A stretch of DNA of 64,000 nt from Hesseltinella vesiculosa (taxonomy: Eukaryota > Mucoromycota > Mucoromycetes > Mucorales > Cunninghamellaceae). Shown piece after piece: positions 1 through 10,581 of this stretch. The stretch lies in NCBI GenBank assembly GCA_002104935.1, contig MCGT01000004.1, forward strand, positions 558,001 to 622,000, given 5' to 3'. The stretch's first letter is position 1; each line of letters opens with the position of its first letter. Position numbers and translations under genes: made by a program. The notes beneath the pieces are model-generated. The model was not told where the DNA came from. It did not search any database and saw nothing but the letters and a program-made list of their open reading frames with translations.

Positions 1-378
1 CGTCAGCCTCTTTGTACCGAATGCTTTTTGCAGTTGAAGCGCAAGTCCAACAACCCTATGCTGGGCTTCCCATGCCCTTTTTGTGTGCAGCCTCATTTGG
101 GGGTGATCCGGACCCCACCGCCTTGGACGATGCACTACCTGCGCTTCAAGCAAGACCGCACTGACGACGCTGAGCATCGACTGACGATCCGTGATCCTGA
201 CGTGGTCCTGGTTGATCATGTCCGACCCAACTGGCAGCACGATCATCGCTTGAGCCATTCACTTAACCCCGTCGCCACCACACGACGAGTCGTTGTCAGA
301 CCCTCGGCGCCTCGCTGTCCTCGGTATCGGCCACATGTGCATCCACATCTTGATGAGCAGGATAAGCGCACCCTCTAA
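1..378 (+). CDS. Sip5-like protein, C-terminal part (5' end outside window)
   Basis: The frame is open from base 1 to a TAA at 376-378, so only about 125 C-terminal residues are present. It begins inside a RING-like Cys cluster: a C-T-E-C-F segment, then CPFCVQPHLGV, then a PPPW motif. Further on, DPDVVLVDHVRPNW matches the conserved tail of fungal Sip5 proteins, first found as partners of the Snf1 kinase in yeast. Family membership is recognised from these motifs. The role (Snf1/glucose signalling partner, possibly ubiquitin-related) is inferred from the yeast name only. The N-terminal part and the true start lie left of the window. The last 25 residues are His/Pro/Arg-rich and less conserved. 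Confidence 0.75.
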   Translation, partial: RQPLCTECFLQLKRKSNNPMLGFPCPFCVQPHLGVIRTPPPWTMHYLRFKQDRTDDAEHRLTIRDPDVVLVDHVRPNWQHDHRLSHSLNPVATTRRVVVRPSAPRCPRYRPHVHPHLDEQDKRTL

Positions 379-469
379 AGCAACACAATCTCTTGTATTT
401 TTTTTTCATCTTCTGTATCAGTATCCCGTCTTATTTTGTAATAAATAATCTTCCTTTCATCGCCAGTGG

Positions 470-1496
470 CTATGATTTTTTATTCTTGAGGTACTGGCGC
501 TGGACGACCTCAGACAGGTAGGCATACCGGTCATCTTTGTGGTCACGCAGTCGTAAAGGAAGCTGGGACTCCAAGGATCGTACGGTTTCTTCGACCTTCT
601 CTGTATTTTCCATGGCTTGCTGAAGGGTATCTGGATTCAGTTGTATGTCTGGCAAGAGAGAAAATGTGTCAGGGTCATGATTGGACGCTCTTGGAATTCA
701 TTGTGCCTCCTTACCGCTCTCTTTTTCAATGTCGTCAAGTTGGAGGGCATCCTTGTGCAACTGTATTTCATTCAAGAGTTGCTCCAGCCGGTCCTTTTCT
801 TGCAAAAGTTTATGTTGAAATGCTTTTTGCTAAGGCGAAAAATGAGGAGTGAGCGGCTCTTCATCATAGATGACCCTTCTTTTTTCCCTAGGTGTGAGTG
901 GTGCATCTCTGTCTTTCTTACCGAGAGGACTTGGTTCCTAGCTAATTCTAATTCTTGATCGAGCAATTCCAAATGACTATCGGAAATGGTGAGGTCCAAG
1001 CCCTGAGGGAAAAAGAAAAGAATGGTGAGGTTTTCGCTGGGGTCTCTTCATTTCATCTCTTCATTTCACTTACCTTGTAATGCTCCAATGTGATGGCTTT
1101 GTTTTCTGGTAAATGAATGATATGATCCAGAAAATACTGTGTGAAGAGGCTAAATTGCTTGTCAATGGCCTTTTCCATGTGCTTTTCCAATCGGGGAAAT
1201 GCCTGCCCAAAAAAAAAAAGGGTCAGTAAAGTGAGGAGATTGCCATGGTTAACTGTGTGATCCAGTCGCACCTTTTCTAGAGATGCTTTCTGTTTGTTAT
1301 TGGTGTGTTCATCCAAATAATCTCGTAGCAAAGAGAGGGATTTGTACAAGGCAATGTTGGTGACATTATAAAAGTCATCCAAAAAGTCAATGGGTAAGAA
1401 GCCAAGATGTTCGGCTACAAGCTCGGTTTGCTCATAAACACGAGTGTGCGATTCACTGTCGCTTGTTGAGCTAGAAGGATTGGATCGGGAAGCCAT
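470..1496 (-). CDS. mis12: Mis12/Mtw1 kinetochore protein
   Basis: Five exons (1496-1272, 1202-1074, 1002-922, 829-715, 648-470) join in frame from ATG to TAG. The N-terminal half has the Mis12 signature EHLGFLPIDFLDDFYNV followed by a helical segment, and the rest is predicted coiled coil ending in basic KNKKS. Mis12 is a subunit of the four-protein MIND/Mis12 complex that links inner centromere proteins to Ndc80 and Knl1. The total of about 190 residues is slightly shorter than typical fungal Mtw1. Intron 1 (1271-1203) is 69 bp and has no stop, so it reads through as an open frame. I removed it because it has clean GT-AG borders and a T tract. Next to a divergent BTB gene; the shared upstream region is about 480 bp. 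Confidence 0.85.
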
Positions 1497-1965
1497 GATA
1501 AAGAAACAAGCGAAAAGAAAAAAAAATAAAAAGAACAGGCGCGTGTCAGTTGCAAGGCGGTCGGAGCTGCAAAAACGGAAGACAACGAAAAAAAAAAAAA
1601 AAAACAGTGTTCTTGACCTGCGTTTCTTTCTTTTTCATTTTTTACATTTCGTAGTTGTCACCTTTATACATTCGCCAATCGTTGTCGATATATTGTTTCT
1701 TTGTCTTCCTTTGTGTACATATTCTTTTTTTTTTCTTGTTGGTTGATTGAAAAGAAAACAGGTACCTTGATATCCCAACAAAAAAAAAAACAAATCTGAT
1801 CTTGACTCTCATTTGTTAATCCTCATCTAGGGCTATTCCTTTTTTTATTGCTTCGTTTATTTTCTTTGTATTATAGTTTATTATTGTTTTACCTCTTTGT
1901 TCGCCTTGAACAGCCATTGCCCTCTATTAGCTAATCTCAACCACTCTCATCCGACTTCTCGATTT
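1497..1965. promoter_or_regulatory. divergent promoter region, mis12 / BTB gene
   Basis: This stretch lies between two divergent starts. It is A/T-rich with long homopolymer runs (for example A at 1589-1604). No CDS is supported; the 100-aa open frame crossing it is Lys/Phe homopolymer translation. I see no recognisable factor site. Confidence 0.5.
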
Positions 1966-1980
1966 ATGTGTCTTCGATAA
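1966..1980 (+). promoter_or_regulatory. four-codon uORF overlapping the BTB start (TAATG)
   Basis: An ATG at 1966 opens a four-codon frame (M-C-L-R) whose TAA at 1978-1980 shares its last A with the ATG at 1980, the first ATG of the BTB frame. A stop-start overlap of this kind can let ribosomes reinitiate. It is seen directly in sequence; whether it lies in the mature 5' leader is unknown. Confidence 0.5.
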
Positions 1981-3298
1981 TGGCCACAAGCAACTACAAC
2001 ACAATGTCCCCCTCCTTTACGCATGGATCACCCTACTATCATCACCATCCGTCACCATCCATGCCACAGCAACAACTCCCTCCTCCCCATACACAACCCA
2101 TGCCCATGACTTTACCCATGATGGCCATGCCCCCCAACCCTCCTCATCCTCCTTCACACACACCCAATGCCAATTCGCCAGCCATGCCACATCACCTTCC
2201 CGCCAACAGTCCTCATCAGTCCAATCCCCCTACCAGTCCTGCCATGCATGCCACATTTATGGATGTTTCTTACCAAACGTACTGTAACTATTTGTATCAT
2301 GTTGGCTTCTTGCAAGGTAAGAAAAAAGCAGTTTGCAAAAAAAAAAGAAAAAGGAATTTATTTTCTTCTACCTCGCTCCAGGCAACTTTTCTGATATCAC
2401 CTTATCGATCCCAAGTATCGGCAAACAATTTGCTTTGCATTCCCTGATCATGTCCCGCTCGCCCACTCTGTACCGCCAATTGCTGGCCCAGACGCCTAGC
2501 CAGGAACCGATGGTCATGACCCTGGAACACAAGGGTATTGGCGAAGAAGCTTTCCAGGTGGTGCTGACCCATCTGTATCGACCTCTAACACATCCGGAAC
2601 TGTTATATCTAGTTACCGAACGAGCATCGCTAGCCTTGGAGATGATGCGTTTGTCGGACGAATGGGAGTTGCCACTCAAAGACATGTTACTCCACACCCT
2701 TCTATCGCACGGTCAGTCCGAAGCATCTGCCCGGGAATGGGCCCGCTTGTTGGCACCTCACCTGGAAAACCAAACGCGCGATGCCAAACCCTTACTGTCC
2801 TGGCTACGCCCCCTTGACGATCAGCTGGTCCAATTCTTGATCCGTGGCTTGCCCGCCAAGCTCGAAGCCTTTTCAACGTCGGTACGAATGAGCGGGGGCC
2901 TGCTCATCGGTAAGCACCAAGCCAACGGCTACATGGCGTCCAAAACACCTGCCTTGCGCGGTATCAACGACCTGGCCAATGTTTATGCTACTCTTCCCTG
3001 GATTTATCTCAAACACTGCTTGGAACACCCTGATTTGCCTGTACAAGACACCATCCAACGCTACTGGCTGGCCGGCAAGGTGCTGGACCGCCGTGTCCAG
3101 CTGTTTGGCCCCCAGCCGCCTCTCATGCGTATTTTGCAATTCCATGATACCGACAAGAATAATGAAGACGCCGACATCATGTCCCTGACCCTGGCCTGTG
3201 CCTCCCGACAACGACAAGCCGGCAAATGGGACCCTTCTCTCTATGACCCAGTGCTTGAAGATGACGATGACTATGAATATGTGACCGACGATGAATAA
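1980..3298 (+). CDS. BTB/POZ domain protein
   Basis: Two exons, 1980-2316 and 2382-3298, with one 65-bp GT-AG intron, encode about 417 residues. The first 90 residues are Pro/His/Met-rich and low in complexity. A conserved block then runs across the intron: YQTYCNYLYHVGFLQG, then FSDITLSIPSIG..FALHSLIMSRSP, the entry of a BTB/POZ fold. The middle is helical (BACK-like), and the C-terminal tail is very acidic (EDDDDYEYVTDDE). BTB proteins of this kind act as dimers or as Cullin-3 adaptors; no MATH, Kelch or zinc-finger partner domain is visible, so the target is unknown. I chose ATG 1980 because the upstream in-frame GTG at 1968 is not a normal start and the ATG at 1966 is the uORF. Confidence 0.8.
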
Positions 3299-3553
3299 TC
3301 CCTGCCCTCCATCTTCTATTTAGATATGATTCCTTGTGTTCCTCTCTTTTCTTTCCAGCATGCATTCTCCTCTCTTCTACCTGGCCGCCCCCTTCTTCTC
3401 ATTGCATTCCCCTCTCTTTCTCTAGTTCACTCCTCTCCAGCATCCCAAATTCCCCCCTGTGTCTAGTTTGACTCTTTGAATAAACACTTCTTTTTTTATT
3501 GTTTTTCCATCTGGGCTTCTCTTTTTTCTTTACTGGTACATGGCATCGTTCTT

Positions 3554-4815
3554 TCAAGGGTAACGTTCGATGCTTCGTTTGTATTCATTGACGCATTCTC
3601 TTAGTCGGGCATAGTCAGGGCCAACCAGCATATCTACAAAAAAAAAAAAAAAAAAAGAGGTAAGTAGCTCATACTTGACGATGGCATTTTTCTTTTCTCT
3701 TCCACCTACCTTCGGAATACGCTCTTCCTTCCAAACCATAAGTGTCAACCAAAAAGGTCCAGAGGCGCTCACTGATGATGTCAGCATGGGTTTCGGGGGC
3801 AGGGCGGTACTTGTCATAGGGCACGCGAAGCTCAGGGTCGAGTTGGCCATTGTTCTTGGCCAGTCTATAGTTTGCAATGGGACCGGGAGGTGGGGTGCCT
3901 TCGCCTAAAGATAAAAAAAGAAATCAGTCAAGTCTCATGGCGAAAAGGAGAGGGGGTCTTACGAGTGCGGAACATCATCCAGTTACGGCTCCAATTCTTT
4001 TCCACCAAATAATGCTTGATGGCCATGTCTTCCAAACGGAGTTCTTGGATATAACGAATATGTTCGGCTTTTCGTCGTTGGACATCTTGGGGGTCGTCGG
4101 TAGGTGCAGCCTTGGTCGTAGGCTTGGGCAAAGGCGAGTTGGCCAGGCCATTGGTCGGGGGTTGCAACTGGTCCAGCAACTGTTTGGCCTTTTCTCGTTC
4201 ATTCATGTCGCTGTTCTCTTTGCCGACCGCCCTCGAGCATTCAAAACAATACAAGTTCTGGCCATCCATATTATACATGACCGAGCAAGTACCTTGTAGC
4301 TGTTGGTTGTCCTTCAATTTGCTGACACACGCTTGACACACTAGAGGGGGGAGGGGAAGGAAAAAAAAAACAGTGGCTGTGAATACACGATGGTCTTTTT
4401 TTTTTTTTGAGACGTTCATCCGTCATTTTCGTCGGTGGTTACTTTGCTTGTCCAGGCTAGTAAGAGATAAATAGGTGACGGAAGGCTGTTGGCAAAGATC
4501 ACATGTGGCGTGTCGTTGCGGATGCTGTTTGTCTTGAGGAAAGGTCTCTGGTAAGGAGCCCAAATGAGGACAGATGTCCATAGGCGCAAGCTTGTACAGC
4601 GATCGCCAAGTGTTGGTGGCTGCCTTGTAGGTCAGTTGGTAATCGCGCTCCACCAATCGTCGAAACAAATGTTCATCATTCACCAAGGTCGACAGGCGTT
4701 TGCAAGTCATCGACAGCTGCAGAATGGATTTGATGTCCAAGTACTGGGCAATGTGTAATAACAGATCAGGGGTAAGCTGGTCTAGTGTGAGATTGGAATA
4801 TGCTAAATGTGACAT
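3554..4815 (-). CDS. F-box protein with Cys cluster and DUSP-like domain
   Basis: Four exons (4815-4443, 4340-3963, 3904-3710, 3633-3554) give 341 residues. Near residues 8-50 is an F-box: LTPDLLLHIAQYLDIKSILQLSMTCKRL. Next comes a set of Cys/His residues (CPHLG, HATCDLC, MCQACV, CFEC) resembling a UBP-type zinc finger. After a Pro-rich linker, the C-terminal 75 residues (PGPIANYRLAKNNGQL, RPYDKYR-like, ISERLWTFLVDTYG) look like a DUSP domain, normally found in ubiquitin proteases. No protease Cys/His boxes are present, so it is not a deubiquitinase. The likely role is an SCF ubiquitin-ligase substrate adaptor that also binds ubiquitin or a substrate through the zinc/DUSP module (inference). 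Starting ATG is the first in the frame. Confidence 0.8.
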
Positions 4816-4987
4816 GGATGCAAGAATAATAAAACAAAGCAAACAAACGAAACGATTCGGGTGCCCTAGGAAAAAGAAAGAGAAAGAAAAAAAAAATACT
4901 CGTCTTCCAGTCGGGAAGGTCAAGAAAAAAAAAATCAAACTCAACACGTCTTTTTTATTTTTGTTCAAGGGTGACGGAGGACAAAGC

Positions 4988-7548
4988 CTAATGGGGATAG
5001 TTATCCTTGACAGCAAGACGGAGTCGATCCAAATACTGAGCCATTTGATTACAATCCTTGGTGAGAATAAAAGAGATGAGCATTTTTTTTTTTTTTTTTT
5101 CACTGTTCTTGTCTTACCTGCGCCAAACGTTCATTTTTCTTGACGAAGATTTCACGTTCTTGGAGTTTGGATTTTGCGTCATCGGCCTTTTTACGGATTT
5201 CCATGGTTCGGTTGAGGGCAACGCTACAGTCACGTCGTACTTTACGTAAGATGCGCCGAGCATTCATCAGCTCATTGTGCTGATTCACTTGAGCTTCCAG
5301 TCGTTTGACGATCACCTTGCTGAATTCGTCCACAACCGTGCGACTGGTTGGGTCTCTGGCATTGTCACGGCTAGTGTAAATTGGAAAGCGTGTCAGAATG
5401 TATATATATATATTCTATTATTTCTTACCTGAATTCACGGATGGCTTTGTTGATCCCGGTGGCCACAGCCCCAACTTCATCCAGAGAGGCGCGGTCCGGC
5501 TGAGTGGAGCCGATGAGCCATTTGGATCGGAGGTGGTCCATGATGACGGAGTAATCAACATCGGAAGGATCGAAAGGATTAGAGGGCGAGGAGGGAAGCA
5601 TTGATACCAGATCAAAACCGAGGGCCCTGCAGACCTCAGCCTCCGCTTGCGAGATGGCTTTTTGTTCTTCCTCAGTCCAAGTCGCCGAGTCAAGCTGCTC
5701 CCATTGGCCATGATCGTCCGACGATGAGTTGACGCCTGTGTCATCCGGAGACGTAGGGCTAGCAAAGGACGCGACCGAGCCATCGTCCATATCATCGTCC
5801 ATCGGCATCATGACATCGTCCTCGTCCATGTTCATATCCACATTGTCCATGCTGGATGTGTGTTGTGCGGAAGGCGACAGCATAGGTTCGCCGGGTGACT
5901 GTGGAGGGATCGTTTGGGGTGAAGCTGTGGTCATCGCGCGTTCCTGACGCTGAGCATCTTCTTTTTCCTGTTCGTCCACGAGGTGCATTAGGTCGTCCAT
6001 GTAGTCATAATTGTCGTCTGTGGATTGCTGAAGGGCGGGGACCGCGGCCTCCGAGGCAGGGCCTGCCTGCTGTAGCATTTGTTGCGGGGGCGAGGGTGGT
6101 TGATCAGAAGGTGTTCGAGGCTGGGCTACCGTGGCAGGAGGTAACATCGTTTCATTATCAGCGTGGCTGTCGGCCATGTCAATGAAGGGGGAATGGCTGT
6201 GGACTGCAGAAGACGGTGATGGGATGGCGGTCGGCGTTGGCGATTTGGTAAGTGTGTGCAAGTCAGCTGAAGTGATGGGAGGGGAGCCCACAGGAGGGAA
6301 AAGATCCACAGGCGCAGACTCAACAATAGGCAACTCGTCTGCCATGACCATGGGCGACTGTGACTTGGCTGTAGTGACAGGTGATGGGGCCATGGGTTCA
6401 GCGACGGGCGATGGCGCCTTGGGTTCAGCAGCAGGGGGCAATGCCTTGGGTTCAGAGACAGGCGAAGGCGATTTGGAGGGCGCGGGAGACTTGGGGGGTA
6501 AAGGCGGTTGGGTGGTCGTAGGCGATTTGGCGGCGAAGACGTCTGGCAAGGGTGCAGGGCTGAAGGCATCCGTCCCCGGCGATGGTGACTTAATCGAAGC
6601 AAGAGGAGAGGGCGACTTCGCAGCAACGGGAGAGACTGGCTCACAAGAGATGGTGGGCTGGTGTTGCGTAGGCGATAGAGGCGCTTCAGAGGGTTCGGTG
6701 GAGATCGGCTGGGGTTGAGCGGTGGGTGGAGGAGATGGGAAGGTCAACAGTCGGTAAGACAGCGTAGGAGAGCTGTGGAGGAGCCGGGTAGAGAGAAGAG
6801 TAGATGGCACAGGCGAAGGTGTGACTTGGGTATCGTGAGGGTAAAACAGGGGAGAGCAGGAGGGCGACACAGACGAAGCTGGCAGAGGGAACGCCATTGC
6901 CAGGCCTTGCTGTGACGTGTCGTGGGCCAGGCTGCTGCCACCAGGGTCCTTGGCATCGTCTGGTGGCATCGGCACTGGATCTTGATGTGCAGGCTCTGCT
7001 ACAAGTTCTGTTTCGGCCTTCAAAACAACATCTTGAAAAGACGGATCAAAGTAGGCATCGATGGCAGAGTTGTCGATTGGTTGGTGGATGGGGACAGACG
7101 GGAAGGATGCGGCTGGTAATGGGACGGGCGTTGGTTTGGACATTGGCTCTTTGGTAGGCGTGGTGTTGTCTTGGCTTGCACTTGTCAATCCTGGCTGCGA
7201 CGATGACGATGTTTCTGGCTGCGTATCGGGACTGCTTACACTGGCTGGCCATTGCGGTGAAACGTTTGTGAGTGGCCGTTGCCGCTTATGCTGGCTAGAT
7301 TCTGCGCATTCATAATAAACGGAGAGGTTAGATGACTTTGCAAATAGATCCAACTATGTCACAGGCTTACCATTCTCAGGAAGAGGTTTGAATGAGACGA
7401 CAGTGGAATCAAGGATTTCCAAGATCTTTCTGGTTAGTTGGAAATGTAAAAAGATCACGATAAGCGAATGGCTGTTTCATAGTCAAGTGAGTTACCCATG
7501 GCCACGTTTGCGAGAATCGAATCGCTTTTGATAGTACTCCGTTAGCAT
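4988..7548 (-). CDS. Ser/Pro-rich coiled-coil protein, 768 aa, unknown
   Basis: Five exons (7548-7496, 7429-7371, 7301-5429, 5370-5118, 5056-4988) join in frame. I do not recognise the family. The first 36 residues, spread over two small exons, look conserved: a basic YYQKRFDSRKRGHG segment followed by ILEILDSTVVSFKPLPE. Residues of about 40-560 are a disordered Ser/Pro/Thr/Ala tract with repeated KSPSP/AKSPS and EPKAPSPV units, many of them Ser-Pro sites a CDK or MAPK could phosphorylate. An acidic DEDDVMMPMDDDMDDG patch follows. The C-terminal 200 residues are more ordered, ending in a coiled coil (ARRILRKVRRD ... KLQEREIFVKKNERL) and LDRLRLAVKDNYPH. The layout suggests a nuclear or chromosome scaffold, but that is a guess. 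Confidence 0.7.
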
Positions 7549-7650
7549 TTCAAATTAATGAAAAAAAAAGAAAGAATCAGGCGAAAACAAGGAGAAAGAA
7601 ATTCACAAACGCGACCCTTTCTTTTTTTTATATTTTTATTTAAATATTAT

Positions 7651-9351
7651 TTAACAAGCAAGGCAAACGAACAACTGTTCGTTGGGTTCGATTGTCTTTG
7701 AAGTCCAACAGATGACCTGATGAGGGACTGCACCGCGAAGGAATAAGACATTGGCCAAAGATGGTCGGTCAACATGGGTAATAAAGTGGATTGGACAGAA
7801 GTTGGGGTCGGATGAGTTGGTATAGAGTTGGCCTTCGCCAACGGTCCCATCCAAGATCGTGTCATCGAACAACAAGGCATAGTGTTTGCTGTGATCTGAA
7901 GGTCGAGAGAGATCGTACTCGCGTCTGGAAGTCGGCACACCTAAAAAGAAGCCCAACGGGAAGTTGGCGGGAAGACGACGGCGAGCAAACACACGGTGGC
8001 GACCTTTGTCAAGCTGGAGATCGACTTGCAGTAGATCCTGCCAGCAGGTAGGAGGAGAACCGCTGGTGAGAGAGGACGAAGAAAGGGGCTGGCGCAAGGA
8101 CTCGGAGATGCCTAGATTGAGCGGCCAGGAGGTGAACGGTACAACGTCGTCTGTGGCAGGCCGATCCACACCAGCTTTCAAGCGAGGCTTCCGGGGCAAT
8201 TGGACGATGAGTTTGAGCCGTGGGGTATTGAATTCGCAGAGCCGTTTGGCCAGATAGTCGTCGAATTCGGTGGGGTAAGGGGGGGTAGGCAAAGCGGGCA
8301 TAAACGTACAAGGCGATGGTGATGGCTGCTGTGGCACTGGCACGTCGTCCTTTAATACATGTTGATAGGGTAAAGGCGATGGCAGAGGGTTGGATGTATT
8401 CATTTTTTTTGAGCTTGGCTCGGGAATCAACGGGCTAGAAACAAAGAAAGAAAAAGGGCGTTAATAGTAGTCCTCTTAGGCTTGGTGGCGGTACCCTGGG
8501 CGTTGGAACGATGGCTTCTTGGGGGAATTTGGGAGGGAACAGGAGTCGAGTGAGGGCGAAAAGGATGGAGGAGAATGGGGGTCGGAGGTCGGGCAGGTGG
8601 TATTTGGCTGGGTAGGAGGAGAAGGAAGAGCGGGAGGTTGGCGGGTAGGCTTAGTAGGCGCGGTAAAAAAAGCAGGCCAGTCAATGTCGATGAGGGCTTT
8701 CATCCATGCTTGGTAGTGCTTTATGGCGGTTGAGTAGCAGCTGAGGTCAAAGGCAAACTCATAGTGGAACGATTTTTTGTCAGAACCTAACCGAATGGCC
8801 CGAAAATGACGTCCTCTGTTGTTGGTCAAGATGGATGAGGCTGAATTTCGCGGTGTCTGGGCAAGAGGGAACAAATGAGGTGAGGTCACTTTTTCACATT
8901 AACCAAGGCTGCTTACCTTGCCGCTGAATACCAATGGGGTTTTGTGCTGCCGACTGTACATCATGTCTTGGTCGATGGCATTGCTAATAAGGTCGGAGCG
9001 AGAAAGGCGATGGTTGTGCTGCTGCTTCAATGCAACAAAGATAAAATAGGTCTGGTTACGAGTGCCATCGGTAAAGGGGAGGGGATCATTGTCCCATCGA
9101 AATTGATTCAAAGCACGCACCTGAGGCGGCAATGACGCGATGTTGGTGAGACTGGATGGAGAGGCAGGCGTGGCGACCAAGGGTTGGAAGTGGTCAGAAG
9201 GTGATCGCTGGTTGGGATCCACAGAGCAGACTAGAGCTAGATCGTGTGCCTTGTGTCGTTTGTGAGGGCTGACGGAAGTATGAGATGCAGCAGACATGGA
9301 GCGTTTCTCGGATTCGTTGGCTGTCAATGGATTCTGTATTTGGACGCTCAT
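7651..9351 (-). CDS. HARE-HTH-like plus SET-like regulator
   Basis: Three exons (9351-8917, 8856-8495, 8434-7651) encode 526 residues. After a 75-residue Ser/Pro/Thr leader there is an ordered region, [20 protein letters not shown] then [15 protein letters not shown] (the two halves flank intron 1), then a basic [18 protein letters not shown]. Its KTP..S.S.IL pattern resembles HARE-HTH or other winged-helix DNA-binding modules. A Pro/Ser linker follows. The C-terminal 130 residues look like a SET-fold: [51 protein letters not shown]. The usual NHSC motif reads S-S-D-P-N-F-C, so methyltransferase activity is doubtful. Intron 2 uses a less usual GTACCG donor, needed to keep the frame. Likely a nuclear protein; product name is inference. 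Confidence 0.65.
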
Positions 9352-9558
9352 GAACAGAAAGAAAACGGAATGGATGGATCAGAAGGATCAAACAATAAAA
9401 AAAATAAATAAAAAATAAATATGAAAACGAAGCGAGAGGTGAGACGAGAGGCTGAAAAAGTGGGTAGTCCTTTTTATTTTTCAATTGTGTGTTTTTTTTT
9501 TCAGGATGCAATTTTTTGATTGGCTCACAGTGGAAACAGTAAAAAAAGAAACGTGTTT

Positions 9559-10225
9559 TTACTTTGTGCGCTTGACGACCGCCACCACCAATGCAGCTGC
9601 TACGGCAACGACACCGCTGACAATAGCCAAACCAATAGCACCCTCTAATAACAGTAATAATAAATAACAGCGAGACTCTGAAACACAAAGCTCTCCATGG
9701 TTGCTTACCGGTGGACACCTTGTCGTCAATGCGTTTGGCCAGCGCCAAGGCTTGGGCGTTTCGAGGTTCCAATTTCAGCAATTCTCGGTTATAGTTTCTT
9801 GCTTCAGCATAGTTTGAGATCTTGTAATGAGCCAAGGCTAAATAGTAAAGACATTCGCGACGACGCTCGGGAGCCGAGGTGTAGATTTCTGCAAAAAAAA
9901 AGAAAGAAGGTGGGCTCCTTGTCTGGGTCATGCTGGTGCTTTTCATGCGCTACCTATGAAAAGTTGGATGCCTTGCTTAATTTGATCAAGATGCGTAGAC
10001 CGAATCAAGCCCCACGCATAGTTGAATTTGGTTTGGATATTGACATACTCTCCTTCTTTGAGAAACTGACGACGCAGTACCTAGGAGCATGAAGAACAAG
10101 AAAAAAAAAAAAGTCTATGGCATTTACTTTTTTTTAGTCCAAGAATCTCTTCCAATTACCTCGAGTTCAGCACTTGTCAATGGTCGTTCGGCTTCATCGA
10201 CACTAGGGGTTTCTTCACGTTTCAT
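9559..10225 (-). CDS. fis1: mitochondrial fission protein Fis1
   Basis: Four exons (10225-10160, 10080-9954, 9888-9709, 9644-9559) give 152 residues, the family's usual size. The N-terminal arm carries [15 protein letters not shown], and the core has [19 protein letters not shown], then [23 protein letters not shown] and [16 protein letters not shown], the TPR-like repeats of Fis1. The last 25 residues are one hydrophobic span ([21 protein letters not shown]) with a short basic tail, KRTK. That makes it a tail-anchored outer mitochondrial and peroxisomal membrane protein that recruits the dynamin Dnm1 through adaptors. All four exons fit known yeast and human Fis1 in order, so identity is firm. 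Confidence 0.95.
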
Positions 10226-10581
10226 GATGATAAAAAAGCAATGGGAGCCAAGGAAAAGGGAAAAAAAAAAAGGGACGAAAAAAAAAAAAAAAAAAAAAAA
10301 AAGCAGGGCGGGAATTGCCCGCAGTGTCTTTTTTTGCTTCCAACCGCGGATCATGTGACGCCCATCGAGCAAGAGAGACCAACAGCCCATTGAAAAAAGA
10401 TGGTCATGACCAAATCATTCCTTGATGACCACACTGCACTACCAAGACTGTTTTTTTTATTGGGTGATGCGGGTGATGCAAACCTGGCGGTTGAACAAAA
10501 AAAAAAAAAACCGAAAAGCAGGACACGCTCTAGTTTCATTCGCTCTTCTTTTTTTCAACGTTTTTTTTTTTTTTTACAACA
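10226..10581. promoter_or_regulatory. divergent promoter region, fis1 / RING gene
   Basis: Contains a long A tract at about 10279-10302 and other A/T homopolymers, plus a GGGTGATGCGGGTGATGC near-tandem repeat at 10463-10480. No gene is supported. Confidence 0.45.

Noticed and set aside
5895..6718. Long + frames (96 and 195 aa) opposite the Ser/Pro-rich gene
   Set aside because: Shadows of the repetitive SP codons on the minus strand; Gly/Asp-rich translation only.
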